NCBI RefSeq assembly: GCF_017813395.1
Contig: NZ_JAGIZB010000011.1
Coordinates: 62,001 to 126,000 of the forward strand
Length of the DNA: 64,000 nucleotides
Direction: 5' to 3'
Source of the DNA: Pararoseomonas baculiformis
GTDB taxonomy: Bacteria > Pseudomonadota > Alphaproteobacteria > Acetobacterales > Acetobacteraceae
Program-made: the position numbers and the translations under genes
Notes under the pieces: model-generated
The model's input: the letters and a program-made list of their open reading frames with translations, nothing else
The model's database searches: none
Told to the model about the DNA's origin: nothing
Shown: positions 35,424 to 45,312 of the stretch, piece by piece
Numbering within the stretch: position 1 is the first letter of the stretch
Layout: every line of letters starts with the position of its first letter

Positions 35424-36152
35424 GTTGTAGCGGCGCACGAGCCCGATGAGGCGGCCCTGCACCTTCACCCGATCCGGCCCGAAGATCCGGGTTTCGTACC
35501 GGGGATTCGCAGCTTCGAGGGCGATGGAGTTGCCGCGGCGGCGCAGGCGCTTCAGCGTCACCTCGTTCTCGTCCACCAGGGCGACGACGATGGCGCCGTT
35601 ATCGGCCATCTCGCCGCGGCGGATGATCACCGTGTCCCCGTCCAGGATGCCGGCGCCTTCCATCGAATCGCCCGCCACCTCCAGCGCGTAATGCTCGCCA
35701 TTGCCGAGCATGGCGGCCGGAACCTCCACGCTCTCACCGCCGTCGCGCAGCGCCTCGATCGGCAGGCCGGCGGCGATGCGGCCGTAGAGGGGCAGGTGAA
35801 CCGCAGCCGCGTCATTGGCGGTGCGGGCCACGCCTGGGAGGTTCTGCGCGAAATTCCCGCGGATGACGTTCGGCGCGAAGGCGGGCGGGGCCGCCGCGGC
35901 GGGGGCGGATGCAGCCCCGGCCGCGCGGGGCGCCAGGTTGTCCGGCAGGCGCAGCACCTCCAGCGCGCGGGCGCGGTGGGCACGGCGCTTCAGGAACCCG
36001 CGCTCCTCCAACGCCGTGATCAGGCGGTGGATGCCGGACTTGGACTTCAGGTTCAGCGCCTCCTTCATCTCCTCGAAGGAAGGGGAGAAGCCGGTGTTGC
36101 GCAGATGCTTGTCGATGAAGATGAGCAGCTCGTGCTGCTTCCGGGTGAGCAT
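35421..36152 (-). CDS. lexA: LexA SOS repressor
   Basis: Repressor of the DNA-damage response that cleaves itself when RecA is activated. The winged helix-turn-helix (about 1-65: [42 protein letters not shown]) is joined by an Ala/Pro-rich linker (about 75-95) to the peptidase domain. The cleavage bond is A128-G129 (RIAAGLP), with the catalytic pair S163 (GDSME) and K201 (VTLKRL). 243 residues from ATG 36152; the longer upstream frame passes through the operator. Two LexA-box-like sites upstream indicate autoregulation. Confidence 0.96.
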   Translation of the reverse strand: MLTRKQHELLIFIDKHLRNTGFSPSFEEMKEALNLKSKSGIHRLITALEERGFLKRRAHRARALEVLRLPDNLAPRAAGAASAPAAAAPPAFAPNVIRGNFAQNLPGVARTANDAAAVHLPLYGRIAAGLPIEALRDGGESVEVPAAMLGNGEHYALEVAGDSMEGAGILDGDTVIIRRGEMADNGAIVVALVDENEVTLKRLRRRGNSIALEAANPRYETRIFGPDRVKVQGRLIGLVRRYN

Positions 36153-36195
36153 GGTCCGGGCGTCTCCCTGGCGGCGGGGGGCAAGTCTTCTGCAC

Positions 36196-36210
36196 GAACA
36201 AACGGGCAAC
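36196..36210 (-). promoter_or_regulatory. Second, degenerate LexA box
   Basis: On the lexA strand this reads GTTGCCCGTTTGTTC, i.e. GTTG-N7-GTTC, matching seven of the eight consensus bases. It is closer to the lexA start (about 44 bases) than the perfect box and in the opposite orientation. Confidence 0.5.
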
Positions 36211-36220
36211 CGACACGGAA

Positions 36221-36235
36221 GTTCTATGAAAGTTC
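36221..36235 (+). promoter_or_regulatory. LexA (SOS) box GTTC-N7-GTTC
   Basis: GTTCTATGAAAGTTC matches the alphaproteobacterial LexA operator exactly. It lies 69 bases upstream of lexA and 25 bases before the moeA stop, in the short moeA-lexA gap, so it probably gives lexA its own self-repressed promoter. Confidence 0.9.
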
Positions 36236-36259
36236 TCCCGCGTCGGTCAATGCCGCGCT

Positions 36260-37465
36260 TCACACGCCGAGAGAGGAAAGTTCAACAACCTGCACGATGC
36301 TGCCCGCCGGGGCCGCCGGCGCATGGGGCGGACGGATGATGAGACAGCCGGCCTGCGCCAGAAGGCGCAGCATGGAGCTGTCCTGCGCCGGAAAAGGCGT
36401 CGCCACGGGCTGGCCTGCTGAATCGCGGGTCAGCTCGCCCCGGACATAGTCCTGCCGCCGGTCATTGGCCGGCATGTCCCGGCCCAGCAGGGCCGGGCGC
36501 GTCTCCACGGGGCCGGAGGGCAGGCCGGAGAGGCGGCGGATGGCGGGGATGAGGAACAGCACGGCACAGACCAGGGCCGAAACAGGATTCCCGGGCAGGC
36601 CCAGCAGCGGCGTGCCGCGCAAATTCCCGAAGATCAGCGGCTTGCCCGGCCGCATGGCGATCTTCCAGAAATCCAGGGAGAAGCCCTGGGGGCCGAGCGC
36701 GGCCTGCACCAGGTCATGCTCGCCCACGCTGGCACCGCCGGTGGTGACCAGCATGTCGCAGCGGCGGCCGGCCTCGGCGGCCGCGGCGATGGCGTCCCGG
36801 TCGTCCGCGGCGATCGGCAGGACCAGCGGGTCCCCCCCTGCCGCCTTCACCAGCCCGGCCAGGGCATGGGCGTTGGAGGAGACGATGCCGCCGGGCGGAA
36901 TCGGATCGCCGGGCAGGCTGATCTCGTCCCCGGTGGCGAGGATGCCGATACGGGGGCGCCGGTGCACGGCCAGCCAGGGGTGATTGGCCGCCGCCGCCAG
37001 CCCCGTATCCCGGGCCGTCAGGCGCCGCCCGGGGAAGAGGACCGTGTCGCCCGCCGCGAAATCCAGCCCGGCGCGGCGGATATGGCGCCCCGCGCGCGGC
37101 GTCTCCGTGGGCAGCACATGGGTGCCCTCGGCCGTCGCATCCTCCTGCAGCAGGATGGTGTCGGCGCCCGGAGGCACCGCGCCGCCGGTGAAGATGCGGA
37201 CCGCCTCGCCGGGCCCAACCGTGCCGGGGAAAGGATGTCCGGCCGGCGAGGCGCCGATCACGCGCAGACGCGCGCCGGTTGCGGCATCCTCTGCCCGCAG
37301 GGCGTAGCCATCCATGGCCGAGACATCCATCGGCGGCTGGGTCAGCCGGGCCAGCACGGGCTGCGCGAGGACGCGCCCCCATGCCTCGGACAATCCGACC
37401 GTCTCCGCCGGCGTGGGGGCCAGCCCCGCCAGGACGCGGTCCAGGGCTTCCTCCACCGGGATCAT
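36260..37465 (-). CDS. moeA: Molybdopterin molybdenumtransferase MoeA
   Basis: Inserts molybdate into molybdopterin adenylate to complete the molybdenum cofactor. Domains in order: MoeA N-terminal region with [19 protein letters not shown], then the gephyrin-like MoCF-binding fold with [37 protein letters not shown] and [12 protein letters not shown], then a C-terminal beta domain. 401 residues from ATG 37465; GTG at 37468 is an equally placed alternative. Overlaps the end of moaC and precedes lexA by 107 bases. Confidence 0.95.
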   Translation of the reverse strand: MIPVEEALDRVLAGLAPTPAETVGLSEAWGRVLAQPVLARLTQPPMDVSAMDGYALRAEDAATGARLRVIGASPAGHPFPGTVGPGEAVRIFTGGAVPPGADTILLQEDATAEGTHVLPTETPRAGRHIRRAGLDFAAGDTVLFPGRRLTARDTGLAAAANHPWLAVHRRPRIGILATGDEISLPGDPIPPGGIVSSNAHALAGLVKAAGGDPLVLPIAADDRDAIAAAAEAGRRCDMLVTTGGASVGEHDLVQAALGPQGFSLDFWKIAMRPGKPLIFGNLRGTPLLGLPGNPVSALVCAVLFLIPAIRRLSGLPSGPVETRPALLGRDMPANDRRQDYVRGELTRDSAGQPVATPFPAQDSSMLRLLAQAGCLIIRPPHAPAAPAGSIVQVVELSSLGV

Positions 37466-37941
37466 CACGGCGCCTCGTAAGTGCCCGATTTCCCACCGGA
37501 CTTACGGGTCAGGCGCACCGCCTCAATCCGCATGCCGCGATCGACGGCCTTCACCATGTCGTAGATGGTCAGGGCCGCCACGGTCACGGCGGTCATGGCC
37601 TCCATCTCCACCCCGGTCCGCCCCGCGGTGCGGACCGTCGCGGCGATGTCCACCGCGTCCGGTATCGCCAGTTCCAGGTCGATCGAGACGGAGGAAAGGG
37701 GCAGGGGGTGGCAGAGCGGGATGAGCTCGGCGGTGCGCTTGGCGGCCATGATCCCGGCCAGCCGGGCCACGCCGAGCACGTCACCCTTGCCCGCCCGACC
37801 CTCGGCGATCAGCGCCAGGGTCTCGGGCTGCATGGTGATGCGGCCTCTGGCGGTGGCTTCCCGCACCGTCTCGGCCTTGGCGGACACATCCACCATCGCC
37901 GCGCGGCCCGCGGCGTCGAAATGGGTGAGGGGGCCGCTCAA
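37465..37941 (-). CDS. moaC: Cyclic pyranopterin monophosphate synthase MoaC
   Basis: Second half of the first step of molybdopterin synthesis, converting the MoaA product to cyclic pyranopterin monophosphate. Complete family motifs: [14 protein letters not shown] (about 16-29), [28 protein letters not shown] and the catalytic KAVDRGM near 129. 158 residues. Start overlaps the trpC stop (ATGA) and its stop touches moeA, so it is embedded in the trp run; moaA and the other moa genes are not in the window. Confidence 0.96.
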   Translation of the reverse strand: MSGPLTHFDAAGRAAMVDVSAKAETVREATARGRITMQPETLALIAEGRAGKGDVLGVARLAGIMAAKRTAELIPLCHPLPLSSVSIDLELAIPDAVDIAATVRTAGRTGVEMEAMTAVTVAALTIYDMVKAVDRGMRIEAVRLTRKSGGKSGTYEAP

Positions 37942-38750
37942 ATCGCCTGCACCAGTTCGCGCGCCGCCGCCCCCGGGTCGGGCTGGCGCAGGAGATGCTC
38001 GCCCACCAGCAGGCAGCGCGCGCCGGCATTGGCCATGCGCCGCACATCGGCAGGGGTGCGGATGCCGCTCTCGGCCACCGGGATCCGGTCCGCGGGGATC
38101 AGCGGCGCCAGGCGCTCCGTCACGGCGATGTCGGTGCGCAGGCTGCGCAGGTCGCGGTTGTTCACGCCGATCAGCCGGGTTTCGAGGCCAAGGGCGCGTT
38201 CCAGCTCGGCCTCGTCATGCACCTCCACCAGCACGCCCATGTCGAGCCCGCGGGCGACATCCTCGATGGTGGAGGCTTCCTCGTCGTTCAGTGCCGCCAT
38301 GATGATGAGGATGGCGTCCGCCCCCATCGCTCGCGCCTCGAAGACCTGCCACGGGTCGATCATGAAGTCCTTGCGCAGCACGGGAAGATTCGTCGCCTCC
38401 CGCGCAAGGCGCAGATGCTCGGGCGTGCCCTGGAAATAGGGCTCGTCGGTCAGCACGGAGAGGCAGACGGCACCGGCCTGCTCATAGGCCCGGGCGATAC
38501 CGGCGGGGTCGAAGGGCTCGCGGATGAGGCCGCCCGAGGGCGAGGCGCGCTTCACCTCGGCGATCAGCCCGATCCGCATCTCGGCGACGGCTGCGCAAAG
38601 GGCCTGGGTGAAGGGCCGCGGCCGCCCGGCATCCCGTGCCCGCCGCTCCATCTCGGCCAGGGAGGTTTCCTGCATGCGCGTCTGCACCTCGACGCGCTTG
38701 TCGTCGAGGATGCGGCGGAGCGTGTCCGATACCGAAAGGGTCTGGTCCAT
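37938..38750 (-). CDS. trpC: Indole-3-glycerol phosphate synthase
   Basis: Closes the indole ring in tryptophan synthesis. TIM barrel with [14 protein letters not shown] (catalytic Lys near 64), [57 protein letters not shown] and PVAESGIRT. 270 residues from ATG 38750. A monofunctional trpC, not fused to trpF. A 79-base gap containing a strong hairpin separates it from trpD. Confidence 0.96.
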   Translation of the reverse strand: MDQTLSVSDTLRRILDDKRVEVQTRMQETSLAEMERRARDAGRPRPFTQALCAAVAEMRIGLIAEVKRASPSGGLIREPFDPAGIARAYEQAGAVCLSVLTDEPYFQGTPEHLRLAREATNLPVLRKDFMIDPWQVFEARAMGADAILIIMAALNDEEASTIEDVARGLDMGVLVEVHDEAELERALGLETRLIGVNNRDLRSLRTDIAVTERLAPLIPADRIPVAESGIRTPADVRRMANAGARCLLVGEHLLRQPDPGAAARELVQAI

Positions 38751-38798
38751 GATGGCGGTTCCTCGCGCCCTTCCGGCAGGCGCGTCAAGCGGTGGAGC

Positions 38799-38823
38799 GC
38801 ATGGGGAGCCACGCTCCCCATGC
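38799..38823 (-). promoter_or_regulatory. Intercistronic hairpin between trpD and trpC
   Basis: GCATGGGGAG and CTCCCCATGC form a perfect 10-pair stem with a 5-base loop. On the transcribed strand no T-run follows, so an RNA-stability or partial-termination element is more likely than a full terminator. Confidence 0.5.
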
Positions 38824-38829
38824 AGGCCG

Positions 38830-39843
38830 TCAGGTGGTTCCCGATGTGAGTGCCCGAAGCCTCTCCAACGCCCGGAGGGCCGCTCCGGAGGCGATGGATT
38901 CCGCGGCAAGCGCGGCGCCCGCGCGAAGCTCCTCCACGCGCCCGGCCACGAGCAGTGCGGCGGCGGCGTTCAGCAGCACGCAGTCGCGGTAGCCGCCGGG
39001 CTCTCCACGCAGGATCGCGGTCAAGGCCTCCGCGTTCTCCGCCGGCTCGCCTCCGCGCAGGGAATCGGCAGGATGGCGGGGCAGGCCGGCATCCTCGGGG
39101 GCGACTTCGAACTCGCGGATCACCCCATCTTTCAGCTCCACCACCTGGGAGGGGCCGGCGATGGTCAGCTCGTCCAGCCCCTGGCCATGCACGAGCCAGG
39201 CATGCGCGGTGCCGATGCGGCCCAGCGTCTCGGCCATCGGGCGCAGCCATTGGGGAGCGAAGGCGCCGGTCATCTGGCGGCGCACGCGGGCCGGGTTGGT
39301 CAGCGGCCCCAGCAGGTTGAAGATGGTCCGCGTGCCCAGCTCCATCCGTGGCCCGGCCGCGTGGCGCAGGGCCGCGTGGTGGCGCGGTGCCATCAGGAAG
39401 CAGATCCCGGCATCCCGGATGATTCCGGGCAGGCGCTCGAAGGGCACATCCGTGTTCACGCCCAGGGCCGAGAGCACGTCCGAAGCGCCGGCGCGGGAGG
39501 ACAGCGCACGGTTGCCGTGCTTGGCCACGGGCACGCCGCAGCCCGCCACCACCAGCGCGGCGGCGGTGGAGATGTTCAGCGTGCCCGCGGCATCGCCGCC
39601 GGTTCCGACAAGGTCGATCGCGCCCTCGGGCGCCTCCACCGCGATCATCCGGGCACGCATGGCCCGGACGGCGCCGGTCATCTCGGCCACGGTTTCCCCG
39701 CGCACGCGCATGGCCATCAGCATGCCCGCGATCTGCGCCGGGGTGGCTTCCCCGGCCATCACCGTGCCGAAGGCCGCCTCCGCCTCGGACTCGGCAAGGC
39801 GCTCCCCGGCGGCGAGCCGGGCCAGGACAGGTTTGAGTGACAT
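38830..39843 (-). CDS. trpD: Anthranilate phosphoribosyltransferase
   Basis: Transfers phosphoribose from PRPP to anthranilate. Glycosyltransferase family 3 with the PRPP loop [16 protein letters not shown] (about 79-94), [30 protein letters not shown] and [11 protein letters not shown]. 337 residues, a stand-alone TrpD. It begins two bases after the trpG stop, consistent with co-translation. Confidence 0.97.
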   Translation of the reverse strand: MSLKPVLARLAAGERLAESEAEAAFGTVMAGEATPAQIAGMLMAMRVRGETVAEMTGAVRAMRARMIAVEAPEGAIDLVGTGGDAAGTLNISTAAALVVAGCGVPVAKHGNRALSSRAGASDVLSALGVNTDVPFERLPGIIRDAGICFLMAPRHHAALRHAAGPRMELGTRTIFNLLGPLTNPARVRRQMTGAFAPQWLRPMAETLGRIGTAHAWLVHGQGLDELTIAGPSQVVELKDGVIREFEVAPEDAGLPRHPADSLRGGEPAENAEALTAILRGEPGGYRDCVLLNAAAALLVAGRVEELRAGAALAAESIASGAALRALERLRALTSGTT

Positions 39844-39845
39844 GG

Positions 39846-40460
39846 TCAGGCGGCCCGGGGCATGGTCTGCGGGCGCGGCGGCAGGTTGATGCCGGCCATG
39901 CGCATGACATTGGCCAGCATGTCGTGGCCGTGCTCGGAGGCGATGCTCTCGGGATGGAACTGCACGCCCCAGACCGGCAGGTCCCGGTGGGACAGGCCCA
40001 TGATGAGGCCATCGGCGGTCTCGGCGGTCACGTCCAGCTGCTCGGGCAGGTCTTCGCGGCGGACGACGAGGGAGTGGTAGCGGGTGGCGCGGAAGGGGGA
40101 GGGCAGGCCGGCAAAGACACCGGCCCCGCTGTGATGCACCGCATGCACCTTGCCATGCACGGGCTCAGGCGCCCGCAGCACGGTGCCCCCGAAGGCATGC
40201 CCGATGGCCTGGTGGCCCAGGCAGACGCCAAAGAGGGGCACGCCCTTGCGCGAGGCGGCGCCGATGAGGTCGAGGCAGATCCCCGCCTCCTTGGGCGTGC
40301 AGGGTCCGGGCGACAGCACGATGGCGCGCGGCTTCATCTCCAGGGCCTGCTCGGCCGAGAGCGCGTCGTTGCGCCAGACCGCCACCTCCGCACCCAGTTC
40401 CCCGAGGAAATGGACGAGGTTGAAGGTGAAGCTGTCGTAATTGTCGATGAGCAGGATCAT
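39846..40460 (-). CDS. trpG: Anthranilate synthase component II (glutamine amidotransferase)
   Basis: Delivers ammonia from glutamine to TrpE. Class I glutamine amidotransferase: oxyanion region [12 protein letters not shown], nucleophilic Cys in [16 protein letters not shown] (near residue 82), and the His/Glu pair in VQFHPESI (near 175). 204 residues from ATG 40460, which gives the canonical [15 protein letters not shown]. The region upstream carries tandem repeats and palindromes and a small opposing gene, so trpGDC may have its own promoter apart from trpE. Confidence 0.96.
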   Translation of the reverse strand: MILLIDNYDSFTFNLVHFLGELGAEVAVWRNDALSAEQALEMKPRAIVLSPGPCTPKEAGICLDLIGAASRKGVPLFGVCLGHQAIGHAFGGTVLRAPEPVHGKVHAVHHSGAGVFAGLPSPFRATRYHSLVVRREDLPEQLDVTAETADGLIMGLSHRDLPVWGVQFHPESIASEHGHDMLANVMRMAGINLPPRPQTMPRAA

Positions 40461-40503
40461 GGCACCGTTCACTTCGGCCCAGGGCCGGGCATTGGTCAAG
40501 CTG

Positions 40504-40543
40504 GCGTGGCACCCGGAGGGGGTGCGTGGCACCCGGAGTGGGT
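40504..40543. repeat. Two tandem 20-bp repeats upstream of trpG
   Basis: GCGTGGCACCCGGAG plus GGGGT (40504-40523) is followed directly by the same unit ending TGGGT (40524-40543), 19 of 20 bases identical. Each unit also contains GCACCC, giving an internal inverted match to GGGTGC. The array is 44 bases upstream of trpG and could be a protein-binding site. Confidence 0.8.
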
Positions 40544-40577
40544 GAAGGAGAGAGGGCTGCGGGCCCTTTCCCTGCCT

Positions 40578-40608
40578 GCTGATTTAAATCAGCTCACGAG
40601 AGCGTGAG
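40578..40608. promoter_or_regulatory. Two adjacent inverted repeats between trpG and a small gene
   Basis: GCTGATTTAAATCAGC (40578-40593) is a perfect 16-base palindrome. It shares its last C with a hairpin CTCACG-AGAG-CGTGAG (40593-40608). The AT-rich core stands out in this GC-rich genome. The position, between divergent starts at 40460 and 40661, fits operator and promoter elements. Confidence 0.5.
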
Positions 40609-40660
40609 ATGTGTTAATCGGAGCCTGCGCCGCGGCATGATCCGGCGCCGGAGCTTTCCC

Positions 40661-40927
40661 ATGGCGTCTGCCCCTCCCAAGCCCAGCAGCCAGATCGCCT
40701 CCGCGGTGAAGCTGCTGGCCGAATACGCCGCCGAGAACGGCATCCATGAGGCCGAGGGCATCCTGATGGAGATTCTGGCCGTCGCCCATGGCTGGCCGGC
40801 TGGCACGGTCGAAGCGGCGCCCCTATCCGCCCACACGGAAATGCCGCGGGGCCAGTGGGCGGGCGCGAGCTTTCTCTCCTCCCTGCCGGCCCGGACCGAC
40901 GCCACGGTCCTCCACGCGCCCGTCTGA
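40661..40927 (+). CDS. Small hypothetical protein between trpE and trpG
   Basis: 88 residues from ATG 40661, with GGAG seven bases upstream; ATG 40637 would add eight basic residues. No signal peptide or membrane helix. An amphipathic, Ala/Glu-rich helix (IASAVKLLAEYAAENGIHEAEGILMEILAVAHG, given in full only as about residues 11-43) is followed by a Pro/Ser/Thr-containing tail ending ATVLHAPV. Codon use has the strong third-position GC of its neighbours, supporting a real gene. It lies on the opposite strand to trpE and trpG, and I recognise no family. Confidence 0.55.
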   Translation: MASAPPKPSSQIASAVKLLAEYAAENGIHEAEGILMEILAVAHGWPAGTVEAAPLSAHTEMPRGQWAGASFLSSLPARTDATVLHAPV

Positions 40928-40951
40928 AGCGGGGCCTGCCCGGAAGCGGCT

Positions 40952-42472
40952 TCAGCCCCCCTCGCGCCGGGGCGCCGCGGCCGCGAAGCGCACCGCTTCC
41001 TCCGCCGCCCGGAACAGGGCGCGCGCCTTCTGGCGGGTTTCCTCGTACTCGGCCTCGGGATCGCTGTCGGCCACCACCCCGGCCCCGGCCTGGACGGACA
41101 TGACCCCGTCCTTCACCAGCGCCATGCGCAGGCCGATGCAGGTATCCATCCCGCCATCGGCGCCGAAATAGCCGAAGCACCCGGCATAGACGCCGCGCCG
41201 CGAGGGCTCCAGCTCCTCGATGATCTCCATGGCCCGCACCTTGGGTGCGCCGGAAAGCGTGCCGGCGGGGAAGCCGGCCGCCAGGGCGTCGAGCGCGGAG
41301 AGGCCGGCGCGCAGGCGGCCCTGCACCTCGCTGCCGATATGCATGACCTGGCTGTAGCGCTCGATCCCGAACTGGGCGGTGACGCGGACGGAGCCGATCT
41401 CCGCCACCCGCCCCACATCGTTGCGGCCGAGATCGAGCAGCATCAGGTGCTCGGCCCGTTCCTTCGGGTCGGCCAGCAGCTCGCGCTCGAGCGCGGCATC
41501 CTCCTCGGGCGTCGCGCCGCGGCGGCGGGTGCCGGCCAGGGGGCGGACCGTGACGGTGCCGTCCCGCAGCCGCACCAGGATCTCCGGGCTCGCGCCCACG
41601 GCCGCGAAGCCGCCGAAATCGAAGTGGAACAGGAAGGGCGCCGGGTTCAGCCGGCGCAGCGCGCGGTAAAGCGCGAAGGGCGGAAGGGCGAAGGGCGCCT
41701 GGAAGCGCTGGCTGAGCACGATCTGGAAGGCGTCGCCGGCCGCGATGTACTCCTTCCCTCGGTCCACGACCCCGATGAACGCGTCCTTCGTGAAGTTGGA
41801 GGAAGGCGTGCCGGGGGCGGGCAGGGCGGCGGGCGGCGCGGGGCGGGGCACCGGGCGGTCCAGCGCCGCCTCGGCCTCGTCCAGCCGGGCCTGGGCCGCC
41901 TCATAGGCCGCGCGCGCCGTCTCGCCCCGATCCGCATAGACCGGGGCGCAAAGGGTGAGGATGTCCCTCACATGGTCGAAGACCGCGATGAGGGTGGGGC
42001 GGCCGAGGATGGCCTCGGGGATGCCCAGCACATCCGGGTTGGTTGCGGGCAGCCTCTCCATCTGCCGCACCATGTCATAGCCCAGATAGCCGAAGAGGCC
42101 CGCCGCGCAGGGGGGCAGTCCGGCGGGCAGCTCCATCCGGCAGGACTGGATCAGCGCGCGCAGGCTGTCGAGCGGCGCGGCTTCCTCCGGCACGAAGGCG
42201 TGGGGGGCGGTCAGCGCGTGGCGGTTGATCTCGGCGCGCCCGTCGCGGCAGCGCCAGACGAGATCGGGGCCGAGTCCGATGGCGGAGTAGCGGCCGCGGC
42301 TCTGCCCGCCCTCCACGCTTTCCAGCAGGAACGTGTTCGGCCGCCCTTCGGCGATCTTCAGGAAGGCGCCGACCGGCGTGTCGAGATCCGCCACCCGCTC
42401 GCGGAACAGCACCTGCCCCCGGCCGGCGGCATGGGCCGCTGCAAAGGCGGCGTAACCCTCGGCGGCGTTCAT
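40952..42472 (-). CDS. trpE: Anthranilate synthase component I
   Basis: Makes anthranilate from chorismate with TrpG-supplied ammonia, the first committed step to tryptophan. The N-terminal regulatory part carries the feedback-binding LLESVEGGQSRGRYSAIG (about 49-66). The catalytic chorismate-binding domain has DAFQIVLSQRF, RPLAGTRRRGATPEED, LLDLGRNDVGRV, FPAGTLSGAPKVRAMEII and GAGVVADSDPEAEYEE. 506 residues. Start overlaps the ppiD stop by four bases; no leader peptide was found. Confidence 0.97.
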   Translation of the reverse strand: MNAAEGYAAFAAAHAAGRGQVLFRERVADLDTPVGAFLKIAEGRPNTFLLESVEGGQSRGRYSAIGLGPDLVWRCRDGRAEINRHALTAPHAFVPEEAAPLDSLRALIQSCRMELPAGLPPCAAGLFGYLGYDMVRQMERLPATNPDVLGIPEAILGRPTLIAVFDHVRDILTLCAPVYADRGETARAAYEAAQARLDEAEAALDRPVPRPAPPAALPAPGTPSSNFTKDAFIGVVDRGKEYIAAGDAFQIVLSQRFQAPFALPPFALYRALRRLNPAPFLFHFDFGGFAAVGASPEILVRLRDGTVTVRPLAGTRRRGATPEEDAALERELLADPKERAEHLMLLDLGRNDVGRVAEIGSVRVTAQFGIERYSQVMHIGSEVQGRLRAGLSALDALAAGFPAGTLSGAPKVRAMEIIEELEPSRRGVYAGCFGYFGADGGMDTCIGLRMALVKDGVMSVQAGAGVVADSDPEAEYEETRQKARALFRAAEEAVRFAAAAPRREGG

Positions 42473-44367
42473 CGGGTGGCCACCTGATCCATCAAGGACT
42501 GGTTGATGGTCACGTCGGCACGGGCGCGCAGGGCGGCGGCGAACTGGGCCTCCAGGTCATCCTGCATGGCCTGCTCCACTTCGGACTTCACCCGGGCCAG
42601 GCCCTCGGCATCGGCCGCGACCTCGGCGGGCAGGATCTCCACGAGCCTGGCGACCGCATAGCCGTCAGAGGTCTGGGCCATGGTCACCTCGCCGGGCTTG
42701 GCGGCGAAGAGGCCGGGCAGCAGCTCCGGCGGGATGCCGCCCGGGGCCGCCTGCTGCGGGTCGCGCAGGGAGGGACCCATCCGCACGGCTTCCACCCCGG
42801 CCTCCCGTGCGGCCTCGCTGAAGTCCTTGCCGCCCTGGACGGCGGCGAGCAGGGCGGCGGCCCGTTCCTCCTGCGCGCGGCGGCGCGCATCCAGCGCCCA
42901 GGCCCGGCGCACCTCGGCCTCCACGCTGTCGAAGGGGCGCAGCGCGGCCGGGGTGGTGTTGGTCACGTCCAGCGCCACGAAGCCGCCAGCGGCCTCCGCC
43001 AGACGCGATCCCTGGCCGGCCGGGTTGGCGAAGACGGCCTCCAGGATGGCGGCTCGGGCGGCGGGGCCGCCGGGCAGCTCCACGCGCTGGCCATCCGGCG
43101 CGTTGCCCTGGCGGTCGAGTGTCACACGCATGGGGGTGAGGCCGAAGCGCTGCGCGGCCTCCTCCACCGTGGCGCCGCCGGCCAGCGCGTCCTCCAGCTT
43201 GTTCGCCTCCTCATAGGAGAGGTCGGCGGCCTTCTCGCGCGCCAGGAACGCGCGGGTCTCGGCGCGGAGCTCCTCGATCGGCTTCTCGGCCGCGGGCTGG
43301 ATGGCGGTCACCTTCATCACGTGCCAGCCGAAGGGGCTCTGGATCGGGGCGGTCACGCCGCCCTCGGGCAGGGCGAAAACGGCGTTGGCGATGTTCTCCA
43401 CCGGCATCTCGGAGCGGGAGACCTGGCCCATCTCCAGCGCCGTGCCGCCGGCCGCCTCGGCCCGGCCGCGGATGGTGGCAAGCTCCGCGCCGCCGGCCCA
43501 GGCCTGGCGGATGGCTTCGGCCGCTTCCTGGGAGGTGACCAGCGCCTGCTCCACGCTGCGCCGCTCCGGCGTGCCGCTGCGCTCGCGCTGGGCCTCCAGC
43601 CCCGCCTCCACCTCGGCATCGGTGACCGTGACGCGGGGGATCAGCGTCTCGGCCGAGAGCAGCGCCAGCGCGACCTCCCGGTACTCGGGGGCGGAGAAGA
43701 GGGCGGGGTTGTTCTCGTGGAAGCGGGTGAGCTGCGCCTCGGTCGGCTCGGGCACCTCAGGGGCGTTCAGCAGGGGGAACTCCGCCACCTCGGCCACGCG
43801 CCGCTCATTGGCGAAGGCGAGAAGCCGACGGGTCAGCGCCTCCGGCGCCCGTGCCCCGGCGCGGACGGCGCCGATCAGCTGCTGCCGCTCCAGATCCTGC
43901 ACCACCAGCCGGGTGAAGTCGGCCTCGGAAAGGTCGTTCTGGCGCAGGAACTGCTGCAGAAGCAGCGGGTTGAACTGGCCATCCGCGCCATGAAAGGCAG
44001 GAATGGCGAAGGTGTAGCCCCGCACGGCATCCACCGAGGCCGCGATGCCCATGCGCCGGGCCTCCTGCGTCTGGGCGCGGCTGGCGATCAGGTTGTCCAC
44101 CGCCTGGCGCGCGACGGCCTGGCGGAAGGTTTCGTTCGGCTCGAAGCGCGGGCCGAGCTGGCGCTGCACGCGCTGGGTCTCGCGCCGGGCGGCATTCTGC
44201 GCCTCGGTCAGCTCGATCGGCTGGCCGCCCACCCGGGCCACGGCATTGTCCCGCCCGAAATTGCGGACCACGTCCTCGATGCCCCAGACCGCGAAGGAAA
44301 GGACCAGGAGGAGGAACAGGCCCTTGGCGAACCAGGTGCCGGCGAGGCGGCGGAACGCGGAGATCAT
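42469..44367 (-). CDS. ppiD: PpiD/SurA-type peptidylprolyl isomerase
   Basis: Periplasmic foldase anchored in the inner membrane. A single N-terminal membrane helix (about 14-32, [18 protein letters not shown]) is followed by a SurA_N-like chaperone region with IDNLIASRA-type [18 protein letters not shown], a central parvulin domain (about 250-360, including [26 protein letters not shown] across about 333-358) and a C-terminal region with a second degenerate rotamase-like part. 632 residues from ATG 44367. It heads the minus-strand trp run, an order conserved in alphaproteobacteria, and is divergent from tpiA. Confidence 0.92.
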   Translation of the reverse strand: MISAFRRLAGTWFAKGLFLLLVLSFAVWGIEDVVRNFGRDNAVARVGGQPIELTEAQNAARRETQRVQRQLGPRFEPNETFRQAVARQAVDNLIASRAQTQEARRMGIAASVDAVRGYTFAIPAFHGADGQFNPLLLQQFLRQNDLSEADFTRLVVQDLERQQLIGAVRAGARAPEALTRRLLAFANERRVAEVAEFPLLNAPEVPEPTEAQLTRFHENNPALFSAPEYREVALALLSAETLIPRVTVTDAEVEAGLEAQRERSGTPERRSVEQALVTSQEAAEAIRQAWAGGAELATIRGRAEAAGGTALEMGQVSRSEMPVENIANAVFALPEGGVTAPIQSPFGWHVMKVTAIQPAAEKPIEELRAETRAFLAREKAADLSYEEANKLEDALAGGATVEEAAQRFGLTPMRVTLDRQGNAPDGQRVELPGGPAARAAILEAVFANPAGQGSRLAEAAGGFVALDVTNTTPAALRPFDSVEAEVRRAWALDARRRAQEERAAALLAAVQGGKDFSEAAREAGVEAVRMGPSLRDPQQAAPGGIPPELLPGLFAAKPGEVTMAQTSDGYAVARLVEILPAEVAADAEGLARVKSEVEQAMQDDLEAQFAAALRARADVTINQSLMDQVATR

Positions 44368-44486
44368 GCGGATGGCCCTGTCGGGAAGGCGTGAAGGGGC
44401 AGCCCGTAGCGCACCCGCGCCCCGTTGCCAAACCTTCGGCACACCGATACGCGCCAGGGATACCCGCCGTAACGCCAGGAGAGCCT

Positions 44487-45245
44487 ATGACCCCCGGAGT
44501 CCGCCCCCTCATCGCCGGCAACTGGAAGATGAACGGCACGCTGCGCGAGGCCGCGGCCCTGGCCGAGGGCGTGCGCGCCGGGCTGGACCGCGTGACCGGG
44601 GCCGACCTTCTGCTCTGCCCGCCCTTCCTCCACCTGCATGTCGCGGCGGCTTCCATGGGCTGGAAGCCGGTGGGCATCGGCGGGCAGGACTGCTCGGCCG
44701 AGGCCAATGGCGCCCATACCGGCGATGTCTCGGCCGCCATGCTGGCCGATGCGGGCTGCGGCTACGTGATCCTGGGGCATTCCGAGCGCCGGGCCGACCA
44801 TGGCGAGACGGATGGGCTGGTGCAGGCCAAGGCGCGGGCCGCCATCGAGGCCGGGCTGATCCCGATCGTCTGCGTGGGCGAAACCGAGGCGCAGCGTGAC
44901 GCCGGGGAGGCGGAAGCGGTGGTCGCGGCGCAGCTGGCCGGTTCCCTGCCGCCGGATTTCGCCAGTGCCAGGGGCGTGGTGGCCTATGAGCCGGTCTGGG
45001 CCATCGGCACCGGCCGGACCCCGACCGAGGCCGATATCACGGCGATGCATGGCCGGATGAGGGCCGAGCTGGCGGCGCGCTTCCCGGGGCAGGGGGAGAC
45101 CACGCGCCTTCTCTATGGCGGCTCGGTGAAGCCCTCCAACGCGCAGGCGATTCTTGCCCTGCCGAATGTGGACGGGGCCCTGGTGGGCGGCGCCAGCCTC
45201 AAGGCTGATGATTTCCTGGCCATCGGCGCGGCGGTTCCGGCCTGA
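44487..45245 (+). CDS. tpiA: Triosephosphate isomerase
   Basis: Interconverts dihydroxyacetone phosphate and glyceraldehyde 3-phosphate. Complete active site: GNWKMNG (Lys near 13), ILGHSERR (His near 97), [14 protein letters not shown] (Glu near 170) and [10 protein letters not shown]. 252 residues from ATG 44487, with AGGAGA upstream. The 119-base gap to the divergent ppiD should hold promoters for both; no clear consensus boxes are seen. Confidence 0.97.
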   Translation: MTPGVRPLIAGNWKMNGTLREAAALAEGVRAGLDRVTGADLLLCPPFLHLHVAAASMGWKPVGIGGQDCSAEANGAHTGDVSAAMLADAGCGYVILGHSERRADHGETDGLVQAKARAAIEAGLIPIVCVGETEAQRDAGEAEAVVAAQLAGSLPPDFASARGVVAYEPVWAIGTGRTPTEADITAMHGRMRAELAARFPGQGETTRLLYGGSVKPSNAQAILALPNVDGALVGGASLKADDFLAIGAAVPA

Positions 45246-45312
45246 AACCTCTCCACCCCGGCGGGGAAAGACCTTCCCCCCCGGGCCGTTACGGGTCTAG
45301 AAGCCGCCCATC

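Noticed and set aside
35250-36449. Plus-strand frame through the duplication and lexA
   Set aside because: Runs antisense to lexA, whose catalytic residues are all present on the minus strand.
40952-42472. Trp leader peptide or attenuator before trpE
   Set aside because: trpE starts within the ppiD stop codon and no short Trp-rich frame or alternating hairpins are visible nearby.
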